64,000 nucleotides of DNA from a cyanobacterium endosymbiont of Rhopalodia gibberula (GTDB taxonomy: Bacteria > Cyanobacteriota > Cyanobacteriia > Cyanobacteriales > Microcystaceae). The translations under genes were made by a program, and so were the position numbers. The DNA lies in contig NZ_AP018341.1 in assembly GCF_003574135.1 (NCBI RefSeq), positions 2,207,740-2,271,739 of the forward strand. Reading direction: 5' to 3'. Each line of letters begins with the position of its first letter. Position 1 is the first letter of the stretch. Below the pieces are notes generated by a model. It had not been told where the DNA came from and ran no database searches. It saw only the letters and a list, made by a program, of their open reading frames with translations. Below are positions 1 through 11,631 of the stretch, one piece after another.

Positions 1-576
1 ATTCCTTTATGCCAAGTTTGTGCAACTTTAACTCCTGAATTAATGACCTTAAAATTAGAATTATTAATCAACTGTTTACAACAAGATTTTGCTATTAAAA
101 ACCCTAAGATTGTTATTTCCGGATTGAATCCTCATAACGGGGAACAAGGACAGTTAGGAACCGAAGAAAAAGACTGGTTATTCTCTTGGTTGGAGACTCA
201 ACAAAAGCAACATGAAGATGTTGAATTAGTAGGGTTAGTTCCTCCTGATACCATGTGGGTTAAACCTGGAAAAGCTTGGTATGGAAGTCGATTAGAGTTA
301 ATACAAACAAGTAGTAATTTACGTAATAGCTCAATTTTAACTAGGAAAGACCTAGGAGATGGTTATTTAGCGTTGTACCATGATCAAGGGTTAATCCCCG
401 TAAAATTAATGGCTTTTGATCAGGCAATTAATACTACTATTGGGTTACCATTTATTCGAACTTCCCCTGATCATGGAACTGCTTTTGATATTGCAGGTAA
501 AGGAATTGCTAGTGCTGCAAGTATGAAAACAGCCATTAAATTAGCTTCCAAGTTGGCTTATCATCGGTTTACTTAG
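1..576 (+). CDS. pdxA: 4-hydroxythreonine-4-phosphate dehydrogenase, C-terminal part (cut by window edge)
   Basis: PdxA oxidises 4-phosphohydroxy-L-threonine in the DXP-dependent route to pyridoxal phosphate. The frame is open from base 1, so the gene begins outside the window and only about 191 C-terminal residues are seen. Diagnostic PdxA blocks are present: [35 protein letters not shown] (His of the metal site) and [16 protein letters not shown]. It ends with TAG followed at once by an in-frame TGA. Between PPDTMW and the YHDQG block there is a stretch of roughly 33 residues that seems around ten longer than I expect for the family. This may be a small insertion with compensating shifts, so function is likely but not certain. 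Confidence 0.9.
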   Translation: MPLCQVCATLTPELMTLKLELLINCLQQDFAIKNPKIVISGLNPHNGEQGQLGTEEKDWLFSWLETQQKQHEDVELVGLVPPDTMWVKPGKAWYGSRLELIQTSSNLRNSSILTRKDLGDGYLALYHDQGLIPVKLMAFDQAINTTIGLPFIRTSPDHGTAFDIAGKGIASAASMKTAIKLASKLAYHRFT

Positions 577-1480
577 TGATAGTTTTTTGCTTTGTTTCTA
601 TAAATATTTTCTTTAACAGAAGAGCAAACTAAAATTATTCCGTATTCTTGCATATTATTTATTATTTTGTTTTTATAACTTTTCTTTTAATAAAAAAGCA
701 AAAAATTATTACGTTAGAAAAGTTAATTAAAGTGAGAGGCTCTATTAATGTTAGTTCGACACCAGAAGCAAAATTTTATTGATGTCTGGTGCTATGAATA
801 TGAAATTCTGTCTTGATCTCATTGAAGTAAGGTCTAATCTAGATAACTTCTACCAAAGATTTGAATAACATTGTTGTTCTGCTACTCAATTAAAAACATT
901 TATTTTATAAAAAGATTCCATTCTCATTTGAAAACAGGTGTAATAATGATTCTTGTAATCGCTTTTTATGATCCAGTATCTTGAACTTTTAAATAATTAA
1001 ATACATTATAGGTCATCCCTCATTGCAGAAAAATATTTCCTACCTAATCTAGTTGGCTATAATCGTTTTGTGGAGCTTATGCCCTGGATAATGATGTTAA
1101 TGTATTGTTCTTTACAGACTTGCAAAGTATAGATTATAAAAATTAGTTTGATGACTCCACTCCGATAGAAGTCTATCCCGTTTTCTGGTGTTCTTTTAAT
1201 AGCTAACTATTAAATTTCCAATTGTTTATAGTTACTATTTCAGATAATCTTCAATTTTTTCTAATTCTGACTTAGATATTAAAAATTACAACCACATTTT
1301 TAAGTTGCGTTGAACTTATCTTTACTTAGATTAGAAAAGTTAGTTGGTACAGGATAGAATCTCTAGGATAGAAGTACACTAATTAAAACTTGGGATGGAA
1401 TCTCTATCATTGTTCCTGATTCTAAGTTTTTAGAAAAAGTCCCTAAATTTACAACAGCCCAATAAGTAAGTGGTATAAAC
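577..1480. other. AT-rich spacer between pdxA and the groEL terminator
   Basis: About 900 bases with no open frame that resembles a protein and no RNA gene I can recognise. Stops occur in all frames. A 7-bp inverted repeat (caccaga/tctggtg) lies near 748-797 but is too weak to name. The length and composition match the other decayed spacers in this window. Confidence 0.5.
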
Positions 1481-1503
1481 AAAAAAGGTGGGAAACACCC
1501 ACC
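1481..1503 (-). terminator. Intrinsic terminator of groESL
   Basis: Read on the minus strand, a GGTGGG/CCCACC stem with a five-base loop is followed directly by six T. It lies about 30 bases beyond the groEL stop codon, in the right orientation to end the groES-groEL transcript. Confidence 0.85.
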
Positions 1504-1531
1504 CGACTGAAAATATAAGAAAAATCTGAAC

Positions 1532-3205
<1,674 letters not shown>

Positions 3206-3302
3206 TCAATCTTTGCGTATAGGTGCAAGCAGCTTATATCTTGCTGACCTTGACTGACTTTTCAATGAATCAACGGGGATATAGATTACCCTTGCTTTAA
3301 GC

Positions 3303-3614
3303 TTAGGCAACTGCCGCTAAGATATCCTTCTCGGATAACAATACATAATCCTCTCCGCCAAGTTTGATGTCAGTTCCAGCATATTTGGAGTAAAGAACCT
3401 GGTCGCCTACTTTGACCTCAACTTCAGAACGGCTACCATCATCATTACGTTTACCAGGTCCAACGGCGACGATTTCACCAATTTGGGGCTTTTCTTTAGC
3501 GGTTTCGGGAAGCAAGATGCCTCCGGCTGTCTTTTCTTCGGACGCATTGACCTTGACAAATACGCGATCACCAAGGGGTTTAACTGTTGAAACGTTAATA
3601 TTGATTGCTGCCAT
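3303..3614 (-). CDS. groES: Co-chaperonin GroES
   Basis: The 10-kDa co-chaperonin caps the GroEL cavity. The 103-residue protein carries the family pattern [10 protein letters not shown] near residues 13-22, the mobile loop around [21 protein letters not shown], and [10 protein letters not shown]. It is the first gene of the groES-groEL operon. Upstream, on the minus strand, are a sigma-70-like promoter and a perfect CIRCE operator (separate entries), so heat-shock control by HrcA is expected. All family landmarks are present and nothing suggests decay. Confidence 0.98.
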   Translation of the reverse strand: MAAININVSTVKPLGDRVFVKVNASEEKTAGGILLPETAKEKPQIGEIVAVGPGKRNDDGSRSEVEVKVGDQVLYSKYAGTDIKLGGEDYVLLSEKDILAAVA

Positions 3615-3675
3615 GTATAAATCCTCTAGGATTTGATTTAAGGTTAAATCTCAGAAGGTGATGTATCTTATAAAA

Positions 3676-3702
3676 TTAGCACTCTCACCTCATGAGTGCT
3701 AA
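3676..3702 (-). promoter_or_regulatory. CIRCE operator (HrcA binding site)
   Basis: A perfect inverted repeat TTAGCACTC - 9 bases - GAGTGCTAA matches the CIRCE consensus exactly. It sits 61 bases upstream of the groES start and overlaps the expected transcription start of the promoter just beyond it, as expected for HrcA repression of the chaperonin operon. Confidence 0.95.
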
Positions 3703-3730
3703 TCTAGCGAAATAGAGGTGAGCGTGGCAA
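3701..3730 (-). promoter_or_regulatory. Sigma-70-like promoter of groESL
   Basis: On the minus strand a -35 box TTGCCA (3725-3730) and a -10 box TAGATT (3701-3706) are separated by 18 bases. The predicted start would fall inside the CIRCE element, which explains repression by promoter occlusion. Inferred from consensus only. Confidence 0.65.
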
Positions 3731-5376
3731 CAGGTGGTTGTGTACGGGTTTCCGAACTGATATAAAAAGATGCTTGGTTGACTATCGTCTACAGTCGTAA
3801 CAAATATTGTAGGAAGCTAAGTTTTTCTTAAGTTTTGTTACTTTTATTTAAATTATTATTTATTTTTGCCTGAAAACTTTCTGTTTTCACTATATTATCA
3901 GGACTCTTTTGAATTTTGAGTTTTTCTCTTGAGTGGAATAATTTTGTCTTATTGTCAAACTTTTTTATTAAAATTTAATAAAAAAAATACTCTAATCTAG
4001 ATTGATTTCAGCAAAAAATATTTTTATAAAAAATAAAATTATCTTTTAATTTAGTAATATTTTTTAAAAAATTTATTTAGAATAAAAAAAAAGTATTAAG
4101 GTATAATTTTTAAAATTTTTTTTGTTAAAAGAGGAAAAATAATTATAGTAATTTGCTAAAAATAGAAGCAGTAACAGTTATGCATTATAACTGATTTAGT
4201 GTTATTTACTAAATAAAAAAATATAAAAAATATATTTTTAATTTTCATGATTTAATTTTTTATTTCTTTTTTAAGAAAAAACTTTATAGCAACCATGATT
4301 AAACGCACTTTTTAATTAAACTGTCATAGACAATAGAGATATAATTTCCAATATCAAAAAAATATTTTTTACTATATAATTCCTAAACAATTAAAGAAAA
4401 AATCTCCTAAATAAAATAATAACCAAAGGTCTAAATAGTGTATTTAAGTTAATTTTATCAATTTAAATATACTTTAAAAACAATCAAAAAACTAGTGACA
4501 GTTACTGAGCTAATCGTTTTATATGTCGGAAAAAATAAAAGCCTTATCTCTCTCTGTTAATAACAATACTTTATGTTGATAGCCTTAAAATAGATAATCA
4601 ATTGTTGATACTAGAGAAATTAGCTGAAACTTTAGCTAATAGAATTACTAAAAATTTTATAAGCCTAAATTATGTCTAAAAGTTATTAACATTTTTGTTG
4701 ATTGTCAATGACAATTTATTATTTCCAAGTAACTTAACTAAGTATTTACTTTTTTGCGTACTAATCATTTTGTTAAAATGATTAGTACGTTGGCATTAAA
4801 TTTAATAACTCTTTTATTAGAAAAAAAAGTTTTAGTTTTAGTTAAAAGCGATCTTTAGCAGAGATAAGCACCGAAAAAACTAGCAATATTTATAAAGTTT
4901 TTAGAAATAACCTAATTAAAAAGTAAGATTTTAAAAGAAAAATATTATACCGTTACACAAATAATTATTAAAATTAATTAAAAATTAATCATATCTTTGT
5001 TGCTGAATAACTTATTGCCAACGATTTATAGATAGGATTAATCAACAGTATTAACGGCTAACTAGATCTTAGAGAAAGTGATTAGAAAGTAATTATTAAT
5101 TATATCATTTTTATTGAGGAATAGATTGAAGCCAATAACAGTGGAGTATTGTAATCATAGCATATTTTATTGTTTGTGTCTGATCATCTGAACATATTAG
5201 GATCAATCAAGATAGAATACAATCTGAAAATGAATAGATAGTTTTTAACTCTGGGTTATAACTCTTATATCAAAAATAAGTTTAGTATTTATAAGATGGT
5301 TGTTTACGATTTGTTATTTACTTTTCTTGTTTATTTTGAATTAATTCTCTGAATAGATAGAGTTTTTTAAAAAAAA
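3731..5376. other. 1.6-kb AT-rich gene desert
   Basis: The stretch between the groES promoter and the esterase gene has stops in all frames, long A/T runs and no recognisable protein or RNA. Its only distinct element is the 15-bp perfect palindrome at 4757-4789, listed separately. It probably represents one or more genes eroded beyond recognition. Confidence 0.5.
4757..4789. repeat. Perfect palindrome, 15-bp stem, 3-base loop
   Basis: The arms (cgtactaatcatttt and its exact complement) are separated by gtt. Neither side carries a downstream T-tract in the right orientation: the T-run precedes it on the plus strand. It lies about 590 bases beyond the 3' end of the esterase gene, inside a gene desert. 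Confidence 0.8.
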
Positions 5377-5994
5377 TTATTTAACAAATTTTTTTAGAAT
5401 GAATTGTTTAAGAATAGCTAGAGTAATAGAAGAAATTTCATGACCTCCATTAAATTCATGGTATTCAACCATTGCACCGATATCTATTAAAGTATCTTTA
5501 GCTTTACGGCCAGCTTGGATTGGAACTACTATATCTTGTATCCCATGGATAATTAGAATAGGAGAACAAGGAAATTGAGTAGCTTGAGGTCGAAAATGTA
5601 AATAACCACTTAAACTACAAATACCAGCAAGAGGTAATTTTAAACCAACATCAAGGGACATTGCACCTCCTTGAGAAAAGCCGGCAAGAACTGTCCGGGA
5701 TAGGGGAACCCCCGTCTGATTTTCTAAAGAAAATAACCAATTTTGCAAAAGATTCTGACTTTGAGATAATCCCTGATAGTCTAGAGTTTCTAGGACGTAC
5801 CAAGCTCGTCCTCCAGGAACTTCAGGGTGGGGGAAGGGTGCATTAGGAAAAATTAGCTGACAATCCTCCAAAGATAACATTGAAGCTAAGGGAGCTAAGT
5901 TTTTGGCATTAGCTCCCCAACCATGTAACATAATTAAAAGAAACTGGGGAATTTTTCCATCAGTAGGTGCAATAGAAATAGCGTTTAAAGACAC
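5377..5994 (-). CDS. Alpha/beta hydrolase of the phospholipase/carboxylesterase family
   Basis: A 205-residue cytoplasmic serine hydrolase of the small carboxylesterase/lysophospholipase (YpfH/EstB-like) group. The fold is marked by LHGWGANAKNL (residues 23-33, oxyanion side), the nucleophile elbow GFSQGG with Ser107, GIQDIVVP with Asp154 and GGHE with His185, so the Ser-Asp-His triad is complete. The length is typical. Natural substrates of this family in cyanobacteria are not well defined, so I give no specific reaction. It stands alone on the minus strand, with ndk divergent 122 bases away; the intervening segment presumably holds both promoters. Confidence 0.85.
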   Translation of the reverse strand: MSLNAISIAPTDGKIPQFLLIMLHGWGANAKNLAPLASMLSLEDCQLIFPNAPFPHPEVPGGRAWYVLETLDYQGLSQSQNLLQNWLFSLENQTGVPLSRTVLAGFSQGGAMSLDVGLKLPLAGICSLSGYLHFRPQATQFPCSPILIIHGIQDIVVPIQAGRKAKDTLIDIGAMVEYHEFNGGHEISSITLAILKQFILKKFVK

Positions 5995-6116
5995 TAAAGA
6001 TAACTCCTCTTCAAAAAAATAGTTTTATCCATTATTGATCGTTGTTAACCCATGAAGGTAAACTAATTTAAGTGTTTTACAGACATTCTTATCAGGCAAG
6101 CAAAAAGGAGTTAGTC

Positions 6117-6566
6117 TTGGAACAGACATTTGTTATGGTCAAACCCGATGGAGTACAACGTGGCTTAATTGGCGAAGTCATCAGTCGTTTTGAAGCCAAA
6201 GGCTTTACCCTTGTAGGACTCAAACTTGTGCAAGTCTCTAAGGAATTAGCTGAAGAACATTATGATGTTCATAAAGAACGGCCTTTTTTTAGAAGTTTAG
6301 TCGAATTTATCTGTTCTTCGCCAGTAGTAGCCATGGTGTGGCAAGGAAACGGGGTGGTAGCTTCTGCTAGAATTGTTATTGGAGCAACAAATCCCCTAAC
6401 GGCTGCGCCAGGAACCATCAGGGGTGATTATGGAATAAGTATTGAGCGTAATCTGATTCACGGTTCTGATGCTATTGAAACTGCTGAAAAAGAAATTAGT
6501 CTCTGGTTTAATAACAAGGAATTAGGCAGTTGGGAACCTACTATGACACCTTGGTTGCATGAGTAG
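6117..6566 (+). CDS. ndk: Nucleoside diphosphate kinase
   Basis: Ndk transfers the gamma-phosphate of ATP to other NDPs through a phosphohistidine. I place the start at a TTG codon: AAGGAG (6105-6110) lies six bases before it, and the product then begins (M)[15 protein letters not shown] as in cyanobacterial homologues, with the standard 149 residues. The longer frame opening at 6072 adds 15 unrelated residues. The active-site block [13 protein letters not shown] gives the catalytic His115. It is followed by a strong hairpin terminator and appears monocistronic. The non-ATG start deserves note because it would be missed by automatic calls. Confidence 0.95.
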   Translation: MEQTFVMVKPDGVQRGLIGEVISRFEAKGFTLVGLKLVQVSKELAEEHYDVHKERPFFRSLVEFICSSPVVAMVWQGNGVVASARIVIGATNPLTAAPGTIRGDYGISIERNLIHGSDAIETAEKEISLWFNNKELGSWEPTMTPWLHE

Positions 6567-6610
6567 TTTAAGAATCTGTTTACCTTTGTTTTCAATTGAT
6601 TTATAGTGAA

Positions 6611-6666
6611 CACGCTCACACGAGAAAAATTTGCTTCCCTTTTCGTGTGAGCGTGGTTGTACTTTT
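6611..6666 (+). terminator. Hairpin terminator downstream of ndk
   Basis: A perfect 13-bp stem (cacgctcacacga with its complement at 6643-6655) encloses a 19-base loop and is followed by gttgtactttt. It begins 44 bases after the ndk stop. The stem is GC-richer than its surroundings; the T-tract is imperfect. Confidence 0.7.
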
Positions 6667-7396
6667 AGGTATTAATCTTATTTCATTGGGCCTTATGATA
6701 GCATTACTATTGATATGTTAAAAAAACATGTTTAGAATTGGAGTAAAGAAAAATTTCATCAATCCTCACTTTACTTTTATCATCATAGTACATTGACAAA
6801 ATGACAGTTTCATAAAATTATTAAAAAATTATTAACTGCGCATACTAATGCTAAACTTTCTTAGTGGAATGTGCAAACTTGATAGAATACACAAAGACAA
6901 TTATCAGAATTATTTGGATTAAAACTTAAAAGAGAATAAAGACTTTAAAGATAATTTTTGTATGTTGAATTTTTTAAAAAATTATCCTGATAAAAATTGC
7001 GTAATTTCTCAGTAACCGAAGAACATTATTAGTCTTCCTAGAAGATCGAAATACTTCGAAAACCCATTCTCTGATTCTTCAATGTGTAAGTATTTTTCAA
7101 TACAGACTTACATCCATTAAGTTCGATGAATTTCTTATGGGGTTTCCTCAAATAGTTTTGAGCCTATCAAGTGATTCTAGCTATTCGCCAAAAATATTTA
7201 CTAAAGAAACAGTAAATAATCTAAAGATTTTTTTAAATTCATATGAAGATTTAACATCTATAAAAAGCAGAAAAAATCGCTCACTGATAAGAAACTAGAA
7301 ATCACTTATATTAATCCTGGTGAATACCAAGAATTTTAAATTATTGTTAGTTATTTTTCTTAATTTATGAGATTGACATAAATAGCTAAATCCTAG
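6667..7396. other. Spacer between ndk and the rplU leader
   Basis: About 730 bases without a convincing frame. Short open stretches exist on the plus strand but none resembles a known protein. Probably eroded sequence plus the rplU promoter near its end. Confidence 0.45.
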
Positions 7397-7540
7397 ATGA
7401 TGTTAGGCAGTGTGTCTAAATCATCCCTGCTCGGATCAGGTTAAGACATCGATGTAAAAGCAGAATAGATGAAAATCAACAGGCAAGACCTAAACTCTGC
7501 TACCTGTACGGCAACTAAAAAAAAGGACAGTTTATTGAGT
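7397..7540 (+). promoter_or_regulatory. Structured 5' leader of rplU (possible pseudoknot)
   Basis: This segment is visibly less AT-rich than the spacer before it. Two helices interleave: agcaga (7459-7464) can pair with tctgct (7496-7501), while acagg (7479-7483) can pair with cctgt (7503-7507), an H-type pseudoknot order. An upstream stem gatgat/atcatc is also possible. The element ends about 15 bases before the rplU ribosome-binding site (aaggac), so L21-type autogenous control is a reasonable but unproven inference. Confidence 0.4.
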
Positions 7541-7948
7541 ATGAGTTACGCTATTATTGAAGCGGGTGGCCAACAGATTCGCGTTGAACCGGGTCGTTTT
7601 TACGACATCAATTATCTCGGAGTCGACCCTGACAGCTCTTATACTATTGACAAAGTTTTATTAGTCAATGATAAAGAAGAAATTAGGATAGGACAGCCTT
7701 TTGTTGAAGGTGCGATCGTTGAAGGAAAGATTCTAGAACATCGGCGAGGACGTAAAATTATTGTCTATAAGATGCGTCCTAAAAAGAAGACTAGGAAAAA
7801 AAGAGGACACCGCCAAGAACTGTCTCGCTTGATGATTACCGCTATCAAAATTGATGATAGAGTCATCGGAGAAAACTCAGAGGGTGTATCGATGGTTACA
7901 ACAGAAATTATTACCCCTGAGGTGACAAGCACCATTGACGGAGAATAG
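7541..7948 (+). CDS. rplU: 50S ribosomal protein L21
   Basis: L21 binds 23S rRNA in the large subunit. The start chosen is the ATG giving MSYAIIEAGGQQIRVEPG, the standard N-terminus, preceded by aaggac. A longer in-frame reading from 7469 would run through the structured leader. The 135-residue product has the L21 pattern GGQQIRVEPG..YDINYL, RIGQPFVEGAIVEGKILEH and the basic tail motif KKKTRKKRGHRQE. It includes an extended acidic C-terminus ending TSTIDGE, a common feature of cyanobacterial L21. rpmA follows after 43 bases, the universal rplU-rpmA pairing. Confidence 0.97.
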   Translation: MSYAIIEAGGQQIRVEPGRFYDINYLGVDPDSSYTIDKVLLVNDKEEIRIGQPFVEGAIVEGKILEHRRGRKIIVYKMRPKKKTRKKRGHRQELSRLMITAIKIDDRVIGENSEGVSMVTTEIITPEVTSTIDGE

Positions 7949-7991
7949 ACTTCTAAAATAGAAATAACTTCATATAAAAGGATAGGAAAAA

Positions 7992-8255
7992 ATGGCTCAC
8001 AAAAAGGGGACAGGTAGTACACGAAATGGTCGTGATTCAAGAGCGCAAAGACTTGGGGTTAAACGGTATGGTGGTCAAATTGTTAGAGCTGGAAACATTC
8101 TAATTCGTCAGCGGGGAACTAAAGTTCATCCAGGGAATAATGTTGGTCGTGGTAGTGATGATACTCTCTTTGCTTTAATTGATGGAATTGTCACTTTTGA
8201 GCATAAAACCCGTAGTCAAAAAAAGGTAAGCATTTACCCTGTAGCGACTGAATAA
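7992..8255 (+). CDS. rpmA: 50S ribosomal protein L27
   Basis: L27 has an N-terminal tail that reaches the peptidyl-transferase centre. The 87-residue protein starts [20 protein letters not shown] with the canonical GSTRNGRDS and [16 protein letters not shown] blocks. The start is supported by aggaaaa just upstream and by the exact family N-terminus, with no cleaved leader of the kind seen in Firmicutes. Second gene of rplU-rpmA. A small gacgggt/acccgtc hairpin at 8353-8369 lies between it and the convergent aroA and may help separate the two transcripts, though it lacks a T-tract. Confidence 0.98.
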   Translation: MAHKKGTGSTRNGRDSRAQRLGVKRYGGQIVRAGNILIRQRGTKVHPGNNVGRGSDDTLFALIDGIVTFEHKTRSQKKVSIYPVATE

Positions 8256-8381
8256 ATTGCCACAGAGCGAAACAATGTCCTCGGTAAATCGACCTGAATA
8301 TTACTTTGATTAGGTCTATGTTTGCGGCAGTAAACATTCTCATAATTGATTGTAGGACGGGTGTTACCCGTCCCGGAGTCC

Positions 8382-9728
8382 TCATCTTATCAATTGTTGT
8401 AGAGTAGTTACAAATTTGGGGTAAGAAACTGCCACCGCTTGTGCACGGTGAATGGTGGTTGGTCCCTTAGCCATGAGGGCGGCAATCGCTAAACTCATAG
8501 CAATACGATGATCTGTATAACTATCTAATTCACACCCTGTTAGGGGAGTTCCCCCAACAATTTCCAAACCATCGGGTAATTCCGTAATCTTAGCTCCCAT
8601 ACGGTTTAATTTGGAGGCCATGGCCTCCAAACGATCGCTTTCTTTAACCCGCAATTCTGCCGCATCTTTAATAACAGTTGTCCCTTGGGCAAAAACCGCC
8701 GCCACCGCCAAAATAGGGATTTCATCAATCAAACGAGGAATAATCTCTCCTTCAATGACACAAGCTTTCAAAGAACTCTGTTTCACCCGTAAATCCGCCA
8801 CAGGCTCCCCTGTAACCACTCGTTGGTTTTCGAGGGTAATATTAGCTTCCATCATATCCAATACTTCCAAAATACCGGTTCGAGTTGGGTTAATCCCCAC
8901 ATTTTTAATAACTAATTCTGACCGTGGAACAATGGACCCAGCAACTAGCCAAAAGGCTGCGGAACTAATATCTCCGGGAACTACCACTTTCTGTCCAGTT
9001 AGGGGGGTTCCTCCTGTAATGGTTACGCTGTGGGTCGACGGATCAATATCTAAAGTTGCTCCAAAAGCCTGTAACATTCGTTCGCTGTGATCTCTAGATA
9101 AAGCAGGTTCAGTAACCGTAGTTTTCCCCTCAGTCATCAATCCTGCTAGGAGAATACAAGATTTAACTTGAGCTGATGCAATGGGAGAATGGTAATGGAT
9201 GGGGGTTAGATTATGTCCTTGAATGGCAAGGGGAGCTAAGGAATTGTTGTTTCTCCCCCAAATTTTTGCTCCCATTTTCTGCAAGGGTTCAACCACACGA
9301 GACATAGGACGTGATTGCAAAGAATTATCTCCCGTGATGCAAAAAAAACGACCTTGATGAGATGCTAGTAACCCTAACATTAACCGCATAGTTGTTCCTG
9401 AATTGCCAGCATAAAGGACATCTAGGGGTTCTTGTAAGTTTGCTAGTCCTACCCCTTTGACAGTGATGCGGTCACTATTTAGGGGAGAAATTTCAGCACC
9501 CATTCTTCTAAAACAAGCGGCAGTGCTGCGGGGATCTTCTCCTAATGATAATCCTTCAATGATGGTTTCCCCTTGAGTGATCGCTCCTAATATTAAAGCG
9601 CGATGGGAAATCGATTTATCCCCAGGAATTTTAAGAGTTCCCTGTAGAGCTAATTCCGAAGACTGGAGATCAACAATTAAATCTTGGTGATTAGCAATTG
9701 TTTTGATAGTAATAAAAGGAGATGACAT
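8382..9728 (-). CDS. aroA: 3-phosphoshikimate 1-carboxyvinyltransferase (EPSP synthase)
   Basis: Sixth step of the shikimate pathway: joins phosphoenolpyruvate to shikimate-3-phosphate. The 448-residue protein shows the ligand-binding blocks [12 protein letters not shown] (from residue 33), [47 protein letters not shown] and [12 protein letters not shown]. All conserved basic and acidic residues in these blocks are present, so the gene looks functional. It ends in TGA. It stands alone on the minus strand, convergent with rpmA; about 100 bases separate its start from the permease gene upstream on the same strand, so a shared transcript is possible. Confidence 0.97.
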   Translation of the reverse strand: MSSPFITIKTIANHQDLIVDLQSSELALQGTLKIPGDKSISHRALILGAITQGETIIEGLSLGEDPRSTAACFRRMGAEISPLNSDRITVKGVGLANLQEPLDVLYAGNSGTTMRLMLGLLASHQGRFFCITGDNSLQSRPMSRVVEPLQKMGAKIWGRNNNSLAPLAIQGHNLTPIHYHSPIASAQVKSCILLAGLMTEGKTTVTEPALSRDHSERMLQAFGATLDIDPSTHSVTITGGTPLTGQKVVVPGDISSAAFWLVAGSIVPRSELVIKNVGINPTRTGILEVLDMMEANITLENQRVVTGEPVADLRVKQSSLKACVIEGEIIPRLIDEIPILAVAAVFAQGTTVIKDAAELRVKESDRLEAMASKLNRMGAKITELPDGLEIVGGTPLTGCELDSYTDHRIAMSLAIAALMAKGPTTIHRAQAVAVSYPKFVTTLQQLIR

Positions 9729-9831
9729 AAGCTGGATAATTGTTTACTGGTAAATATTTACTAGAGACGTTAGAGTCTAACAGACTATGTAATTTAGTAC
9801 ATAATTTAACAGTTTCATCCCGCTCCAGCGT

Positions 9832-11631
9832 TTATTGAATTTCAAGACCGTATAAACGCATAATTAAAATGGGAACGAAAATGACCATCATTAGATTTAT
9901 TGGTCCACCAACCCTTACAAAATCTAAAAAGCGATACCCCCCTGGAGTGTACACCATGGTATTAGTTTGATAGCCAATAGGAGTTGTGAAACTATTAGAA
10001 GCAGCAAAAGTTACAGCAAACATAAAAGCATAAGGATTTAGGTTTAAGGTTTCGGCAACTTGAACTGCGATAGGAAACATAAGAACAACAGAAGCATTAT
10101 TTGATAAAATTTCTGTAAGTATCGAGGTAATTAAAAAGAAGAATGTTAATATCCAATATCCTGATATATTTCCCCCTAAATTAACTAAATGATTGGCTAA
10201 CCATTCGGTTGCCCCCGATTTATTCATAGCGGTTCCTAGAGGAAGTAATCCTGCCAAAAGAAAGATAACATCCCACCGTACGGAACCATAAATTTCTCCA
10301 GGTTTTAAACAACGTGTAAAAATCATCATTAAAACTCCTGATAGACTACTCACTAAAATTGGTAATAAATTGACAGCACTTAGGATAATTACACTACTTA
10401 TGATTCCTAAAGCAGTCCAAGCTTTATCTTGTCTAATTGTTTCTAAATTTCGCTCTTCTAAGACTAACATTTCTCGAGTTGTTTGCAAACCAATAAAACT
10501 TTGTTTAGGACCTTGAACTAACAATAAATCTCCAAATTTTAAAGAAACTTTTCCTAATCTTTCTCTGACTAGTTCTTCTCCTCGCCGGACTGCTAGGACC
10601 GTAGCATTATAGCGCTGACGAAATTTTATATCTTTTAAGGTGGAACCAATTAAACTGGAGTTAGAAAGAATTAATATCTCAGCTACTTTCTCTTCGCCTG
10701 TGTTAATTTCTTCCTCAAGAGTTTCATTATTAAATTGAACATTTGGAAAGATTTCAATTCCTTTCTCATCCTTGATCTTTAGTAAGTCTCCCTTATTTAC
10801 TCGGACTAGTAATATATCACCTACTGAAATTATTTTATCAGCTAACGGTTGAGGAAAACGGGTATTATTATGAATAATTTCAAGAACATCTAAATCAAAC
10901 TTTCTCTGAATTTCACTTTGGCAAAGAGTTTGTCCAACTAAACTTGAACGAGGTGTAATAACAACTTCACTAACGTAATCTTTAAGGTTATAACTTTCCC
11001 CCAATGAACTACTATTAGGAGGTTTACGGTCAGGTAAAATTTTAGGAGCAATAATTACTAAATAACTTAAGCCAATTATAAAAGTTATTAACCCTAATTT
11101 ACTAAATTCAAATAACCCAAATTCTTTGTATCCTAATTGTTTAGCCAATCCGCTAGCTAAAATATTGGTTGAGGTACCAACAAGGGTTAACATTCCTCCT
11201 AATATTGAACAATAAGACAAGGGAATCATTAATTTAGAAGAAGAAATATTTTGTTTTTTACTCCACTCTTCAATCATGGGTAAAAATATAGCAACTACAG
11301 CTGTGTTATTAATAACAGCTGTAATTGGGCCTACAATAATTCCTATAATAAAAATATTTTGGTTAGTGCTTTTTCCGCCCCACTTTATGAGCCAATCTTG
11401 TATTACTTGAAGTGCACCAGTGCGAGTGATTCCAGCACTTAGGATAAACATTGCCATGACAGTAATAGTTGCAGAATTTCCAAACCCAGCAATACCTTCT
11501 TCAGGAGTTATTATTCCTGAAAGCATCAGAATTACAACAATAGTAATAGCTGTTGTATCAGGAGGAAATCGTTCACCAATAAATAGAATTAATGCGAAGA
11601 GAACAACCCCTAATGTGAAAACAATTTCCAT
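9832..11631 (-). CDS. SLC13-family anion permease with two TrkA-C (RCK-C) domains
   Basis: An inner-membrane, probably sodium-coupled, divalent anion transporter (sulfate/dicarboxylate type). The start is put at the ATG giving MEIVFTLGVVLFALILFIGE; an upstream TTG would add eleven residues. The 599-residue protein has an N-terminal hydrophobic half with FGNSATITVMAMFILSAG and NNTAVVAIFLPMIEEW. A soluble middle (roughly residues 200-390) then contains two TrkA-C-like repeats around VGQTLCQSEIQRKF and IGSTLKDIKFRQRY. The C-terminal half carries LSNNASVVLMFP and TPIGYQTNTMVYTPGGY. This layout matches cyanobacterial 'sodium/sulfate symporters', but the substrate cannot be read from sequence. Confidence 0.88.
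   Translation of the reverse strand: MEIVFTLGVVLFALILFIGERFPPDTTAITIVVILMLSGIITPEEGIAGFGNSATITVMAMFILSAGITRTGALQVIQDWLIKWGGKSTNQNIFIIGIIVGPITAVINNTAVVAIFLPMIEEWSKKQNISSSKLMIPLSYCSILGGMLTLVGTSTNILASGLAKQLGYKEFGLFEFSKLGLITFIIGLSYLVIIAPKILPDRKPPNSSSLGESYNLKDYVSEVVITPRSSLVGQTLCQSEIQRKFDLDVLEIIHNNTRFPQPLADKIISVGDILLVRVNKGDLLKIKDEKGIEIFPNVQFNNETLEEEINTGEEKVAEILILSNSSLIGSTLKDIKFRQRYNATVLAVRRGEELVRERLGKVSLKFGDLLLVQGPKQSFIGLQTTREMLVLEERNLETIRQDKAWTALGIISSVIILSAVNLLPILVSSLSGVLMMIFTRCLKPGEIYGSVRWDVIFLLAGLLPLGTAMNKSGATEWLANHLVNLGGNISGYWILTFFFLITSILTEILSNNASVVLMFPIAVQVAETLNLNPYAFMFAVTFAASNSFTTPIGYQTNTMVYTPGGYRFLDFVRVGGPINLMMVIFVPILIMRLYGLEIQ

Noticed and set aside
7765-8040. 91-codon minus-strand frame across rplU-rpmA
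   Set aside because: Antisense shadow of two ribosomal protein genes.
8353-8369. gacgggt/acccgtc hairpin between rpmA and aroA as a terminator
   Set aside because: Only 7 bp and followed by no T-tract on either strand; noted in the rpmA entry but not called.
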